8,420 nt of DNA from a bacterium (lineage in GTDB: Bacteria > Hydrogenedentota > Hydrogenedentia > Hydrogenedentiales > SLHB01), in the NCBI GenBank assembly GCA_024231375.1, contig JAAEQP010001320.1, positions 1 through 8,420 of the forward strand, given 5' to 3'. The notes under the pieces were generated by a model. That model did no database searches. It was not told the origin of the DNA and saw only the letters and a program-made list of their open reading frames with translations. The position numbers and the translations under genes were made by a program. Below are positions 1 to 7,250 of the stretch, piece by piece; within the stretch, counting starts at the first letter, position 1, and every line of letters begins with the position of its first letter.

Positions 1-114
1 AATTGTGTCTGCTCGGGAAGCCACCTGAAGGGGGGGCTCGACGCGAGCGTCGGCCGTCGTGCGCAGTCCAATGGGCATTGCCCGTCGGGCCGCGATTCGG
101 TGGTTGTTCATGGG

Positions 115-133
115 GTGAGTGGACTCCGCTCAC
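115..133 (+). promoter_or_regulatory. Small hairpin upstream of the protease RBS
   Basis: The sequence gtgagtgg-act-ccgctcac can fold into an 8-bp stem with one G-U pair and a 3-nt loop. It ends 15 nt before the AGGAG ribosome site of the protease gene. There is no following T-run, so it is not a normal terminator. It overlaps the upstream GTG (119), which argues against that GTG as the start codon. A role in translation or mRNA stability is only a guess. Confidence 0.25.
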
Positions 134-148
134 AAGAACGGGCTAGGT

Positions 149-153
149 AGGAG
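149..153 (+). promoter_or_regulatory. Shine-Dalgarno site deciding the protease start
   Basis: AGGAG lies 4 nt before the ATG at 158 and 7 nt before the next ATG at 161. The in-frame GTG at 119 has no comparable site. Starting at 158 or 161 also places the basic residues and hydrophobic core of the signal peptide right at the N-terminus. Confidence 0.7.
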
Positions 154-157
154 AACA

Positions 158-3100
158 ATGATGCGCACCAGATGCGTACCCGCGGTGGTGGCCCTCTGTC
201 TCGTCACGGTATGGACAGCAGGCGCCGATGTTCCCAACGTCGCGTCGGGCGACTTGACCGCAGTGTTCAAGACACTCCGGGGGGACAACCTCATCGACAA
301 CCCGCGCAAGGCAACCACGAGCGCGGGATACCTGCGTTTCCTCAGCGCCCCCGCGGGCAACTATTTCGAGCAGGAATCGCAGACAAAGACAGCCGACCCC
401 GGCGCCGCCGCCAAAGGGTTCATGCTCGACCATGCCGGTGCCTTCGGAATGCCCAGCCCCAATCTCGACTACGACGTCGAGCGTGTGAACACGGCTCCTG
501 CGCGAACGTACGTCCGCCTTCAACAACAGTACATGGGCCTCGACGTGTTTGGCGCCCAAGTTAGCGTCCAGTTGGCAGAAGATCAGAACGTGCAGGCCGT
601 CCTGTCCGACATCATGCGGGATACGAACAGATTCGACGGCGGCCTTGTGTCGCTTGTGCCGTCCGTGCCGCCTCTTGACGCTCAAGCCGCCGCCAAAGCG
701 GTGTTGGCATCCGAACACGAGGACCTCCATTTCGACGCCACCGATCCCGTATTGGTGGTGTACGTGCCAAACGTGGTCGGTTCACTCGGCCAATCCCAAC
801 TCGTATGGGAACTGGAGGTCTCCTGCGTCGAAACCTCCCTTATTCGCGAGAAGGTGCTGGTGAATGCCCATACCGGCATCGTGGTCCTGCATTTCTCCAT
901 GGTGCCTCAATCCAAGAACCGGCAGATCAGCGACAACAACAACAATTCGTCCGGTGGCGTGGGTGCCCTGGTCCGTTCCGAAGGCGACGGGCCGACAGGC
1001 ATCAACGATGCGGACTTGGCTTACGACTACCTCGGCGACGTGTACGACTCATACTTCAATTGGCACGGTTGGGACAGCATCGACGGGTTCGGCATGACAC
1101 TCAACGCCACCGTCCGCTACTGCGACGCCTACTACGGGTGCCCCATGGCAAACGCGTTCTGGGATGGCGTCAGCAGGATGTATTTCGGCGACGGATTCGT
1201 CGCGGATGATGTCGTCGCCCACGAGTTGACCCACGGCGTCACGACGTACACATCGGACCTCATGTACTGGAGCGAGTCGGGTGCCATCAATGAGGCCTTC
1301 TCCGATATTTGGGGCGAGTTCATTGACCAGAGCAACGGGCGGGGGACGGACTCCGAAGCCGTGAAGTGGCTCATGGGCGAAGATGCCCCGGGCGGTGCCA
1401 TCCGAAGCCTGAAGGATCCGATGAGCTTCCAGAATTGGTTCCCCGACTCTGGGTACATTCCCATGCCGGACAGGTACAAAGGCATCGGTTGGTACGAAGG
1501 TGTCTACGACAATGAAGGTGTCCACCACAACATGGGCGTCGGAATGAAGCTCGCCTATCTATTGGCCGATGGCGACAACTTCAACGGGTATCAGATCGTC
1601 GGGCTGGGCATCCCCAAGACAGCAGATCTATTCTGGGAGGCTCAGTCCAAGCTGCTCACCAAGTATTCCGACTACCGGGATTTGGGTTCAGTGTTGCAGC
1701 TGGCGGCGGCCAATCTCTCGTTCTCGCAGGGGGAAACCAATACGGTTGTGAGTGCGCTGTATGCGACGGAGATTCTGAAACTCGAAGGATTTCCGCTCAG
1801 AAATCTCCGAGCCACGCCTATCGAGAACCAAACCGTTGTCTCCCTAGCCTGGGATCCCCCAACCTATCCTGGTCGCTCAACTGCGGTCACTGTCGTCCGC
1901 AAGACCGGTTCCTTCCCGGTCAGCACCAGCGACGGGACCGTTGTGCTGAATAACAGCACGGACACTAGCGTGGCCGACACCTCGGTCGCCCTTGGAACTG
2001 AGTATTTCTACACCGTCTTCGCCACCGATCCCGCCGGCAACGCACCCCAGTATGCGCGTGTCACCGCCGGAGATCCGACACCCGACATCCTCACTGAAGG
2101 CTTCAGCTTTGGCACGGATTTGTCGTTCACCCAGATTACGTTCCATCCTGTTGGAAGCCTGTCTGCGGCCGAAGCATCAGGACTTCCCGAGGCCTACGTC
2201 AACTACGGTGACTACGTAGCGGCGGTCCGCAGCACCTCGGAAATCGGAAACGCACTTCCCATTCAGAAGGAAGACATTGTACGGCTTCCACTCACGGACG
2301 ACGACTTCGTCGATATCCCATTGCCTACCGAGGTACCGTTCTTCGGTGACATGGTCTCGGATTGGGTGCTCTCGTCGAACGGGTTCCTCACGCCACGCAG
2401 CGTATACATCGCCGACAGCATGTACAGCGACGTTGGGCCTACCATCTCCATCGAGGAACACTTGCGGGTACCACGCATTTCGTTCCTGTTCGCCGACCTG
2501 GACCCCCACAGCGGCGGCGAGGTTTGGGGACGTTATCTGGATGACCGCGCGGTCATTACCTATGAGAACGTCCCTGAATGGACCAATCATGAGGGGAACA
2601 CGGTCCAATGTGAGCTGTTCTATAACGGTCAGATCCGCCTTACCTTCCTGGGCCTCAATGTCTCGCGCTCCGTAGTCGGCCTTTCGGACGGCCGTGGCAT
2701 GGCTAAGAATCCCGTGGACATAGCCAACCATGTGGACCCGCCTCGCTTCCTGCTTTCCGACCTGTCCGGCCTGCCACCCCAGGCGCCGTTCTATCTGGTG
2801 CCTATCCCGGCGCAAATGGTTCGCGAAGGCGAAACGATCGAGTTCACGGCGCAGGCCGTCACGGGCTTCACCCCCGTCACGTTCACGTTGGAGTCTGTTC
2901 CTGGCGCAGTTCTGAGCGCCACGTTCGAGCCCATCAACGATACGTCGTACCGGTTCACTTGGATCCCGAGTTCGTTCAGTTCACCCAGTTACTCGTTCAT
3001 TGTGTCTGCGACTTCCGGTGAATTCACCGCCTCCCAGTGGGTGAATATCTCCGTCGTTGACGTGCCAATATATCCTGTCGCCTTCGACCTTCAGCTTCTG

Positions 3101-3541
3101 CCGCCCGAACCCCGAAGCTCCGCCGATCTCGCGGGTACCTACGCCTACGCGCAGCTTCAGGGCTACGGCGAGGCCGGCACGATCATCTACTGGTTCAAGA
3201 ACGGTGCATTCCTGCCGGCCTTCACAGGCCTTCTGAGTGTCCCTGCGGAGGCCACCCATGCCGGTGAGGTCTGGAATTTCACCGTGAGACCCGGCACCTT
3301 CGCAGGCGGCGGTCTCCTGCAGGGCGAAACCCAAGTCTCACCCATGGTGACAATCCTCCCGGACATCATCACCGACGCCAACAAGGACGGCACCGTCAAC
3401 TCGGTCGATGTCCAGTTGGTGGTCCGCGGGGCCTTGGGCATCACTGAAGACACCGGTGCAGACGTGGACGGTGACGGCGAGACGACGGCCGTCGATGTGC
3501 AGCACGTGTTGAATGCCACCCTCGGCGGAGGTGCGGAGTAG
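158..3541 (+). CDS. Secreted M4 (thermolysin-like) metalloprotease with FnIII/Ig-like modules and C-terminal dockerin
   Basis: Predicted zinc endopeptidase of family M4, 1127 aa from the ATG at 158 (the GTG at 119 would add 13 residues). Order: Sec signal peptide (basic MMRTR, hydrophobic core, likely cut after TAGA near residue 23); FTP/PepSY propeptide (about 40-250); M4 catalytic domain (about 255-545). HELTH at 355-359 supplies two zinc histidines and the catalytic Glu356. Glu379 in GAINEAFSD is the third ligand, with exactly thermolysin's 24-residue spacing. His456 in EGVHHNMG matches thermolysin His231. Cys322 and Cys328 may form a disulfide. After it come an FnIII-like module (about 550-640), a beta-rich module with FLFADLDPHSGG (about 645-875), an Ig-like module (about 885-980) and a further beta-rich stretch. 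The type I dockerin (about 1073-1125) has two complete calcium loops, DANKDGTVNSVD and DVDGDGETTAVD. All key residues are present, so the enzyme should be active after propeptide removal. Typical M4 precursors are about 500-600 aa; the excess is the C-terminal modules. No cohesin partner is visible here. Confidence 0.95.
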   Translation: MMRTRCVPAVVALCLVTVWTAGADVPNVASGDLTAVFKTLRGDNLIDNPRKATTSAGYLRFLSAPAGNYFEQESQTKTADPGAAAKGFMLDHAGAFGMPSPNLDYDVERVNTAPARTYVRLQQQYMGLDVFGAQVSVQLAEDQNVQAVLSDIMRDTNRFDGGLVSLVPSVPPLDAQAAAKAVLASEHEDLHFDATDPVLVVYVPNVVGSLGQSQLVWELEVSCVETSLIREKVLVNAHTGIVVLHFSMVPQSKNRQISDNNNNSSGGVGALVRSEGDGPTGINDADLAYDYLGDVYDSYFNWHGWDSIDGFGMTLNATVRYCDAYYGCPMANAFWDGVSRMYFGDGFVADDVVAHELTHGVTTYTSDLMYWSESGAINEAFSDIWGEFIDQSNGRGTDSEAVKWLMGEDAPGGAIRSLKDPMSFQNWFPDSGYIPMPDRYKGIGWYEGVYDNEGVHHNMGVGMKLAYLLADGDNFNGYQIVGLGIPKTADLFWEAQSKLLTKYSDYRDLGSVLQLAAANLSFSQGETNTVVSALYATEILKLEGFPLRNLRATPIENQTVVSLAWDPPTYPGRSTAVTVVRKTGSFPVSTSDGTVVLNNSTDTSVADTSVALGTEYFYTVFATDPAGNAPQYARVTAGDPTPDILTEGFSFGTDLSFTQITFHPVGSLSAAEASGLPEAYVNYGDYVAAVRSTSEIGNALPIQKEDIVRLPLTDDDFVDIPLPTEVPFFGDMVSDWVLSSNGFLTPRSVYIADSMYSDVGPTISIEEHLRVPRISFLFADLDPHSGGEVWGRYLDDRAVITYENVPEWTNHEGNTVQCELFYNGQIRLTFLGLNVSRSVVGLSDGRGMAKNPVDIANHVDPPRFLLSDLSGLPPQAPFYLVPIPAQMVREGETIEFTAQAVTGFTPVTFTLESVPGAVLSATFEPINDTSYRFTWIPSSFSSPSYSFIVSATSGEFTASQWVNISVVDVPIYPVAFDLQLLPPEPRSSADLAGTYAYAQLQGYGEAGTIIYWFKNGAFLPAFTGLLSVPAEATHAGEVWNFTVRPGTFAGGGLLQGETQVSPMVTILPDIITDANKDGTVNSVDVQLVVRGALGITEDTGADVDGDGETTAVDVQHVLNATLGGGAE

Positions 3542-3577
3542 GGTCAGCCCGATCGCCTTAGCGATTAGACAATCGAA

Positions 3578-3614
3578 AACGGCCGTGGACTCGAATGTCC
3601 ACGGCCGTTCTTTT
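3578..3614. terminator. Bidirectional intrinsic terminator between convergent genes
   Basis: A perfect 13-bp stem (3578-3590 with 3597-3609) and a 6-nt loop, tcgaat, is followed on the + strand by CTTTT. On the other strand the same stem is followed by TTTTC. It sits 36 nt after the protease stop codon and 33 nt past the stop of the convergent oxidoreductase gene. It can therefore end transcription from both sides. Confidence 0.9.
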
Positions 3615-3647
3615 ATGCTCATGGTTGGGCCAGCATCTGGCTCAACG

Positions 3648-5009
3648 CTAACCTGGCAGTGCCCAGCCCTCCCGGCACTCCCGCGCCAAGTGTCGCGATG
3701 CGTCCGCGTCGCCCGTGATTCGCATGTTCTCCGCGTCCCACGCGACCTTGCGCCCCGCGCGCATCGCCACCACGCCCAGCAACACCGTCTCGGTCAGCGG
3801 CCCCGAATAGGCGAAACCGGAACACGCGGGCCGATCCTCCCGGATCGCGTTGATCCATTCCTTGTAAGGTCCCCTGGCCCGGGGAAGGCTCGGGTCCGGA
3901 CGTTTGTAGTCGCGGTCCAATTCCTCAGGAAAGAGGCGCGGGTTTCCGCCATACGTGCTGCACGTCAGCACCCCCTTCTCTCCCAGGAACAGGGTCCCAT
4001 TGCCCCCGTCGCCCAATTGGACATCCGGTGCGATCCCCTCGGGCCGGTCGGGTTGCAGACCACCCTCATACCAGTACAAGGTCACCGGGCAAAACCGCTG
4101 CCTCTTCCACTTCCGGGCAGGGAATTCATACTTCACGATAGCCGGTCCCGGGGCAGTCTGGGTGTTCGCGCCTTCGCTCCGAATACACTCCACCGTCGAC
4201 GGCGGACCCAGTTGCAGCGCCCAGTTCGCCGCGTCCATGATGTGGCACGCCATATCGCCCAGCGCGCCCGTGCCGAAGTCCCACCAGCCCCGCCAATTCC
4301 CCGGATGGTACCCGTTGTTGTACGGCCGGGCCGCGGCCGGTCCCAGCCAGAGATCCCAATCCAGGTACTCCGGCACCGGTTGCTCCGGAAGCGGCGCTGT
4401 CGCCCCTCGGCCCCATTTCGTGCCCGAGCGATCCGTCCAGCAATGCACCTCCGCCACCTGCCCGATAGCCCCGTCCCAGATCATCTCGCAGATCTCGCGG
4501 ACCCCCACGGCCGAGTGGCCCTGGTTCCCCATCTGCGTGCGCACGCCGCGTTCGCGGGCCATGACCGTGAGCGCGCGCGCTTCGCCCATCGTCAGCGACA
4601 GTGGCTTCTGGACATACACATGCTTGCCAAGGCTCATGGCCGTCAGCGCCGCGATAGCGTGAACGTTATCCGGTATGCCCACACTCACCGCATCAATGCC
4701 CGATTCCTTCTCGATCATGGTGCGGAAGTCCGCGTACTTCGGCGCCTGGGGCCAACTGTTGAATGCGCCCGCTCCTCGCTGCGAATCCACATCGCAGAGT
4801 GCAACGACCTCGACTCCCTTCACATGGGCCAGCGATCCCAGATCCCGTCCGCCCTGCCCGGCGCAACCGATGGCCGCCAGTCCGATCGTCTCGTTCGGCG
4901 ACCGGGACGACACAATGCCGGGGGCCTGCGCCCCCTTTCGTGCACATCCCGCCACCGTCATCGTCGCGCTTGCCAAGAACGCCCGTCGCGTGAAATCCCG
5001 TCTGCTCAT
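3648..5009 (-). CDS. Gfo/Idh/MocA-family oxidoreductase with Tat signal and lipobox
   Basis: NAD(P)-dependent sugar oxidoreductase of the Gfo/Idh/MocA family, 453 aa. The N-terminus has twin-arginine motifs (SRRDF 2-6, TRRAFL 7-12), then a hydrophobic stretch and a lipobox VAGC (19-22), so it is probably Tat-exported already folded with its cofactor and may be lipid-anchored. The Rossmann glycines are at 48-54 (GCAGQGG), with Asp73 at the end of beta-2. QKP at 134-136 replaces the classical EKP; I recall this variant as common in Planctomycetes/Verrucomicrobia homologues. Asp252 and His256 (GALGDMACH) are the likely catalytic-site residues of the C-terminal domain. Length is normal for the exported subgroup. 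The start is supported by GAGGG (5017-5021, - strand) 7 nt upstream. It is the second gene of an operon, 37 nt after the DUF1080 gene. Together they suggest oxidation of a sugar or glycoside hydroxyl, possibly at C3, coupled to hydrolysis of the keto product. Substrate and cofactor are unknown. Confidence 0.92.
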   Translation of the reverse strand: MSRRDFTRRAFLASATMTVAGCARKGAQAPGIVSSRSPNETIGLAAIGCAGQGGRDLGSLAHVKGVEVVALCDVDSQRGAGAFNSWPQAPKYADFRTMIEKESGIDAVSVGIPDNVHAIAALTAMSLGKHVYVQKPLSLTMGEARALTVMARERGVRTQMGNQGHSAVGVREICEMIWDGAIGQVAEVHCWTDRSGTKWGRGATAPLPEQPVPEYLDWDLWLGPAAARPYNNGYHPGNWRGWWDFGTGALGDMACHIMDAANWALQLGPPSTVECIRSEGANTQTAPGPAIVKYEFPARKWKRQRFCPVTLYWYEGGLQPDRPEGIAPDVQLGDGGNGTLFLGEKGVLTCSTYGGNPRLFPEELDRDYKRPDPSLPRARGPYKEWINAIREDRPACSGFAYSGPLTETVLLGVVAMRAGRKVAWDAENMRITGDADASRHLARECREGWALPG

Positions 5010-5046
5010 CGTTGTACCCTCTGGTCATGGCGCACTGTCGTGCAGC

Positions 5047-6060
5047 CTACTCACCTTTGGACAGATCCACCAGCCAAATGTTCCTGAATTGTAGGTAGTT
5101 GCCGTGGCCTTGAAGCCGGACTCGTCCCGGGTCGCTGGGCGGCGGCTTCTGCCGGCCCGTTTCCTTATAATTCGTCAGCCACTTCAACTCCTGATCGGTG
5201 TGGATTGGAACGCCGTTGTGCAGGACCGTCATCCGGCCGTTCTCCACCAGCTTCCCGGCCCCGTCGAACCGAGGCGCCCGATAGGTGATGTCGTACGTCT
5301 GCCACACCAGCGGCGCGCGGCACGCGTTCACATGCGGCGCCGAGAGTTTGTACAAGGCGCCGCACTCGTTGTAGTAACCCTCGAGGCCGTAGCTGTCCAG
5401 AATCTGCACCTCGTACACATCCTGCACGAACACCCCGCTGTTGCCCCGTTGCTGACCCCGTGCCCGCGGCACGAAGGGAAGACGGAATTCCACGTGCAAC
5501 CGGATGTCGCGCCACTTCCCCTTCGACTCCAGATACCCCGCGTCAGGCGTCACCATCAAGGTCCCGTCCTCACCAACCACGCAATCCTCGGCACCGTCCC
5601 ACGCCTCCACCCCCGAACCATCGAACAGGACTACCGCCCCCTCCGGAGGCGCCGTGCCAAGCGTGGGCGATTTCCGCTCCACCCGCGCCATCGTGAACGT
5701 TAACCTCCGGCCTCGTCCTCCGGTGAAGGTCTTGCCGTCCGTCACGCCGTGGTACCCGCCCGTATCGAAGCGAAGTTTGCCCCGTTTCGGCTCCACTTCC
5801 GTCTCCACCAGCACCGGACACCGCATGTCGAGCTTGCTGACCACCCGGATACGGTACTTGTCCCGGCCGAGGGCAATGACCTGCGCCGCAACATCCGGAT
5901 TGATCGTCTCCTGCGCTCCCCAGCGTCCGACATAATCGCCTACAAAGGGGTCGGGCTTCTTGGGATAGGAGTCTTCGAACGACATGGCGGCCGTGGCCAA
6001 GCCGGGCGATAACGTGCAGTACAACACGGCTGCGAGGACCTTGAATCCAACGGTTTGCAT
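5047..6060 (-). CDS. Secreted DUF1080 (3-keto-disaccharide hydrolase-like) protein
   Basis: Exported DUF1080 protein of 337 aa. The N-terminus MQTVGFKVLAAVLYCTLSPG...ATA reads as a Sec signal peptide, probably cut after Ala24. A first domain (about 38-130, GDYVGRWGAQ to FTMARVERK) resembles the N-terminal extension often seen in planctomycete members. The DUF1080 concanavalin-like fold spans about 141-334, with hallmarks VVLFDG (143-148), RGNSGVFVQDVYEVQILDSYG (205-225), GALY (234-237), WQTYDITYRAPRFD (253-266) and the closing GHGNYLQFRNIWL (318-330). Characterised relatives cleave 3-keto-glycosides made by Gfo/Idh/MocA dehydrogenases; that this protein does the same is inferred from family and neighbour. 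The start is supported by a purine-rich GGAAGGAAG about 4 nt upstream of the ATG. It is the first gene of the operon, read from the promoter at 6194-6222 through a leader of about 125 nt. The signal sequences place both partners outside the cytoplasm. Confidence 0.9.
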   Translation of the reverse strand: MQTVGFKVLAAVLYCTLSPGLATAAMSFEDSYPKKPDPFVGDYVGRWGAQETINPDVAAQVIALGRDKYRIRVVSKLDMRCPVLVETEVEPKRGKLRFDTGGYHGVTDGKTFTGGRGRRLTFTMARVERKSPTLGTAPPEGAVVLFDGSGVEAWDGAEDCVVGEDGTLMVTPDAGYLESKGKWRDIRLHVEFRLPFVPRARGQQRGNSGVFVQDVYEVQILDSYGLEGYYNECGALYKLSAPHVNACRAPLVWQTYDITYRAPRFDGAGKLVENGRMTVLHNGVPIHTDQELKWLTNYKETGRQKPPPSDPGRVRLQGHGNYLQFRNIWLVDLSKGE

Positions 6061-6193
6061 AAGACTTCCTTCCTAAAGGTTCTAGGGACGGGCTGGACGA
6101 GGGGGCGTAATGAGCCGGGCAGAGCCCCGCGAGATTGTACCGAGCCTCCCGCATGCATAGCCGCCCCGAGCGCGGCCAGATCGTCCACCTCCG

Positions 6194-6222
6194 ATCATAG
6201 TCCTGCCCGGGATGGAGGTCAA
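6194..6222 (-). promoter_or_regulatory. Sigma70-type promoter for the DUF1080-oxidoreductase operon
   Basis: On the - strand the -35 box TTGACC (6217-6222) matches TTGACA at five of six positions. After exactly 17 nt comes the -10 box TATGAT (6194-6199), matching TATAAT at five of six. Transcription would start near 6187, giving a leader of about 125 nt before the DUF1080 ATG. The boxes lie in the divergent spacer, pointing at the operon. Confidence 0.6.
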
Positions 6223-6260
6223 ACGAATACTCGCGCCGGTTTCTGCGCCACCGCCCCATC

Positions 6261-6269
6261 TGGTAGAAT
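6261..6269 (+). promoter_or_regulatory. Possible extended -10 promoter for the TonB-like/ExbB operon
   Basis: TGgTAGAAT has the extended -10 TG plus a -10 hexamer matching TATAAT at five of six positions. No good -35 is present at 16-18 nt. The start of transcription would be near 6276, leaving a leader of only about 20 nt that still includes the weak GAGAGG at 6278-6283. Suggestive only. Confidence 0.35.
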
Positions 6270-6294
6270 CGCCTTCCGAGAGGCGACACACCAT

Positions 6295-7206
6295 ATGCAC
6301 TACCGCACACGCGTCAAACGGGCCTTTTACGTGGCCCTCATCATGCACGTCATCCTGCTGGTTCTACCCACCACGTGGTCGGCCAGCCGGGACGCCTTCG
6401 GTGTGACCCCGTCGTCCGCGCCCCTCGTGTTGAATCTGGCGCCACGCGAACAGCCGCCCATGCGCCTCGTCGACGCCACCGCGCCCGCCGACCAGCCCGC
6501 CCAACCCGATACCGACCTCATCGCGGAACACGACTCGAACGCCCGCGACGCCGACACCAACCGCGGCATCGCCGCCGCACCCCGCGTGGACATTCTGGAC
6601 GAGTTCGACGAGATCCCGGTGCCGCGCGGCGCTGCCGGACCGCCCGCGTTGCCAGCGGCGGTTCCGGCGCTTGCAGACGCCCCTTCTCCAGGTGAATCCG
6701 CACCAAAGCCGGCCGAAGCGGGGCTTCAACCTGTGGAGGCCGTGGAGCCGCCCCAGCCCGAACCAGCGCCCGAGATCCCCGAACCGATCCAACTCGCCAA
6801 GGCCGACACCCTTGCCGGCGGACCCGAGCCCACCGACTCCCGTGGCCGTGTCGAGGGCGGCGTGAAGAATCCCGGGTCCCTCGCCTTCGAAGCAAAGAAG
6901 CACGAGTTGGCCCCCTATCTCAAAGACATCAAGACCCGCGTCGAACGTCGTTGGAAGGCGCTCATCGCCCTCCGCTACAGCGGCTCCCAACCGACCAAAG
7001 CCGTGGTCGATTGCGCTATCACCCCCAAGGGCACCCTTAAGTTCGCGACCATCGTCGACCGCGGATCCTCGGCGACCTTCGGCCCCTTGTGCGAACAGGC
7101 GCTCAAGACGGCCGCGCCCTTTCCTCCGTATCCCTTCGACGTGTCGCCCATCTACCAGAACGACTGCATCGAGATTCGTTGGACCTTCAGTTTCTTGCAC
7201 CGCTGA
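6295..7206 (+). CDS. TonB/TolA-like energy transducer (periplasm-spanning)
   Basis: Predicted inner-membrane energy transducer, 303 aa from the ATG at 6295. A short basic N-terminus (MHYRTRVKR) precedes one membrane helix at about 10-28. That helix contains His18 (ALIMHVILL), comparable to the conserved membrane histidine through which TonB and TolA contact ExbB and TolQ. A long Pro/Ala/Glu-rich periplasmic linker follows (about 70-190, with runs such as PPQPEPAPEIPEP). The C-terminal domain (about 203-303) opens with YLKDIKTRVERRW and includes FPPYPFD (276-282), in the style of TonB/TolA C-terminal domains; it would bind an outer-membrane or periplasmic partner. I chose 6295 because the helix then sits directly at the N-terminus; the open frame back to 6055 adds 80 residues without domain features and crosses the promoter region. 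GAGAGG (6278-6283) is a weak RBS at 11-nt spacing. The ExbB-like gene follows 44 nt downstream. TonB and TolA roles cannot be told apart here. Confidence 0.82.
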   Translation: MHYRTRVKRAFYVALIMHVILLVLPTTWSASRDAFGVTPSSAPLVLNLAPREQPPMRLVDATAPADQPAQPDTDLIAEHDSNARDADTNRGIAAAPRVDILDEFDEIPVPRGAAGPPALPAAVPALADAPSPGESAPKPAEAGLQPVEAVEPPQPEPAPEIPEPIQLAKADTLAGGPEPTDSRGRVEGGVKNPGSLAFEAKKHELAPYLKDIKTRVERRWKALIALRYSGSQPTKAVVDCAITPKGTLKFATIVDRGSSATFGPLCEQALKTAAPFPPYPFDVSPIYQNDCIEIRWTFSFLHR

Positions 7207-7240
7207 CGCCAAGTCGGGATAATCCCCCGGAAACGCACAC

Positions 7241-7245
7241 AGGAG
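7241..7245 (+). promoter_or_regulatory. Shine-Dalgarno site deciding the ExbB-like start
   Basis: AGGAG lies 5 nt before the ATG at 7251. It selects this start over the in-frame ATG at 7089, which lies inside the TonB-like gene and would add 54 residues of out-of-frame TonB sequence. Confidence 0.75.
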
Positions 7246-7250
7246 TTGAC

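Larger units (their letters stand above)
1..157. other. Left-edge non-coding stretch / protease leader
   Basis: No gene can be supported here. Two + strand frames stay open from base 1 to stops at 144-150, but over about 48 codons of GC-rich DNA that is unremarkable, and neither translation is recognisable. One of them could still be the tail of a gene starting left of the window. Two small inverted repeats are visible: cgacg/cgtcg at 39-52, and an 8-bp stem with one G-U pair at 115-133. No convincing -35/-10 pair for the protease was found, so its promoter may lie further upstream. Confidence 0.4.
6061..6294. other. Divergent intergenic region (234 nt)
   Basis: This spacer separates the leftward DUF1080/oxidoreductase operon from the rightward TonB-like/ExbB operon. 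It holds a good leftward sigma70-like promoter (6194-6222) and a weaker rightward extended -10 (6261-6269). A + strand frame stays open across it in phase with the TonB-like gene, but its translation has no membrane segment or recognisable domain. I see no RNA gene. The leftward leader contains short GC-rich inverted repeats (for example gccgc/gcggc at 6160-6176) of doubtful meaning. Confidence 0.6.

Noticed and set aside
119..157. GTG at 119 as the protease start
   Set aside because: It has no ribosome site and lies in a hairpin. The ATG at 158/161 has AGGAG and begins directly with the signal peptide.
3513..5087. Long + strand open frame (524 codons) antisense to the oxidoreductase gene
   Set aside because: Its translation is Arg/His/Pro-rich with no domain, and it lies opposite a clear Gfo/Idh/MocA gene with RBS and Tat signal. 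It is a by-product of high GC and codon bias.
6055..6294. 80-residue N-terminal extension of the TonB-like protein
   Set aside because: It overlaps the start of the divergent DUF1080 gene and both promoter candidates, has no domain, and would bury the membrane anchor inside the protein.
6364..7212. Gly-rich - strand open frame (282 codons) opposite the TonB-like gene
   Set aside because: It mirrors the Pro/Ala-rich linker of a recognisable TonB-like gene; no domain and no RBS support.
7089..7250. 54-residue N-terminal extension of the ExbB-like protein
   Set aside because: It overlaps the end of the TonB-like gene in another frame, while AGGAG at 7241 points to the ATG at 7251.
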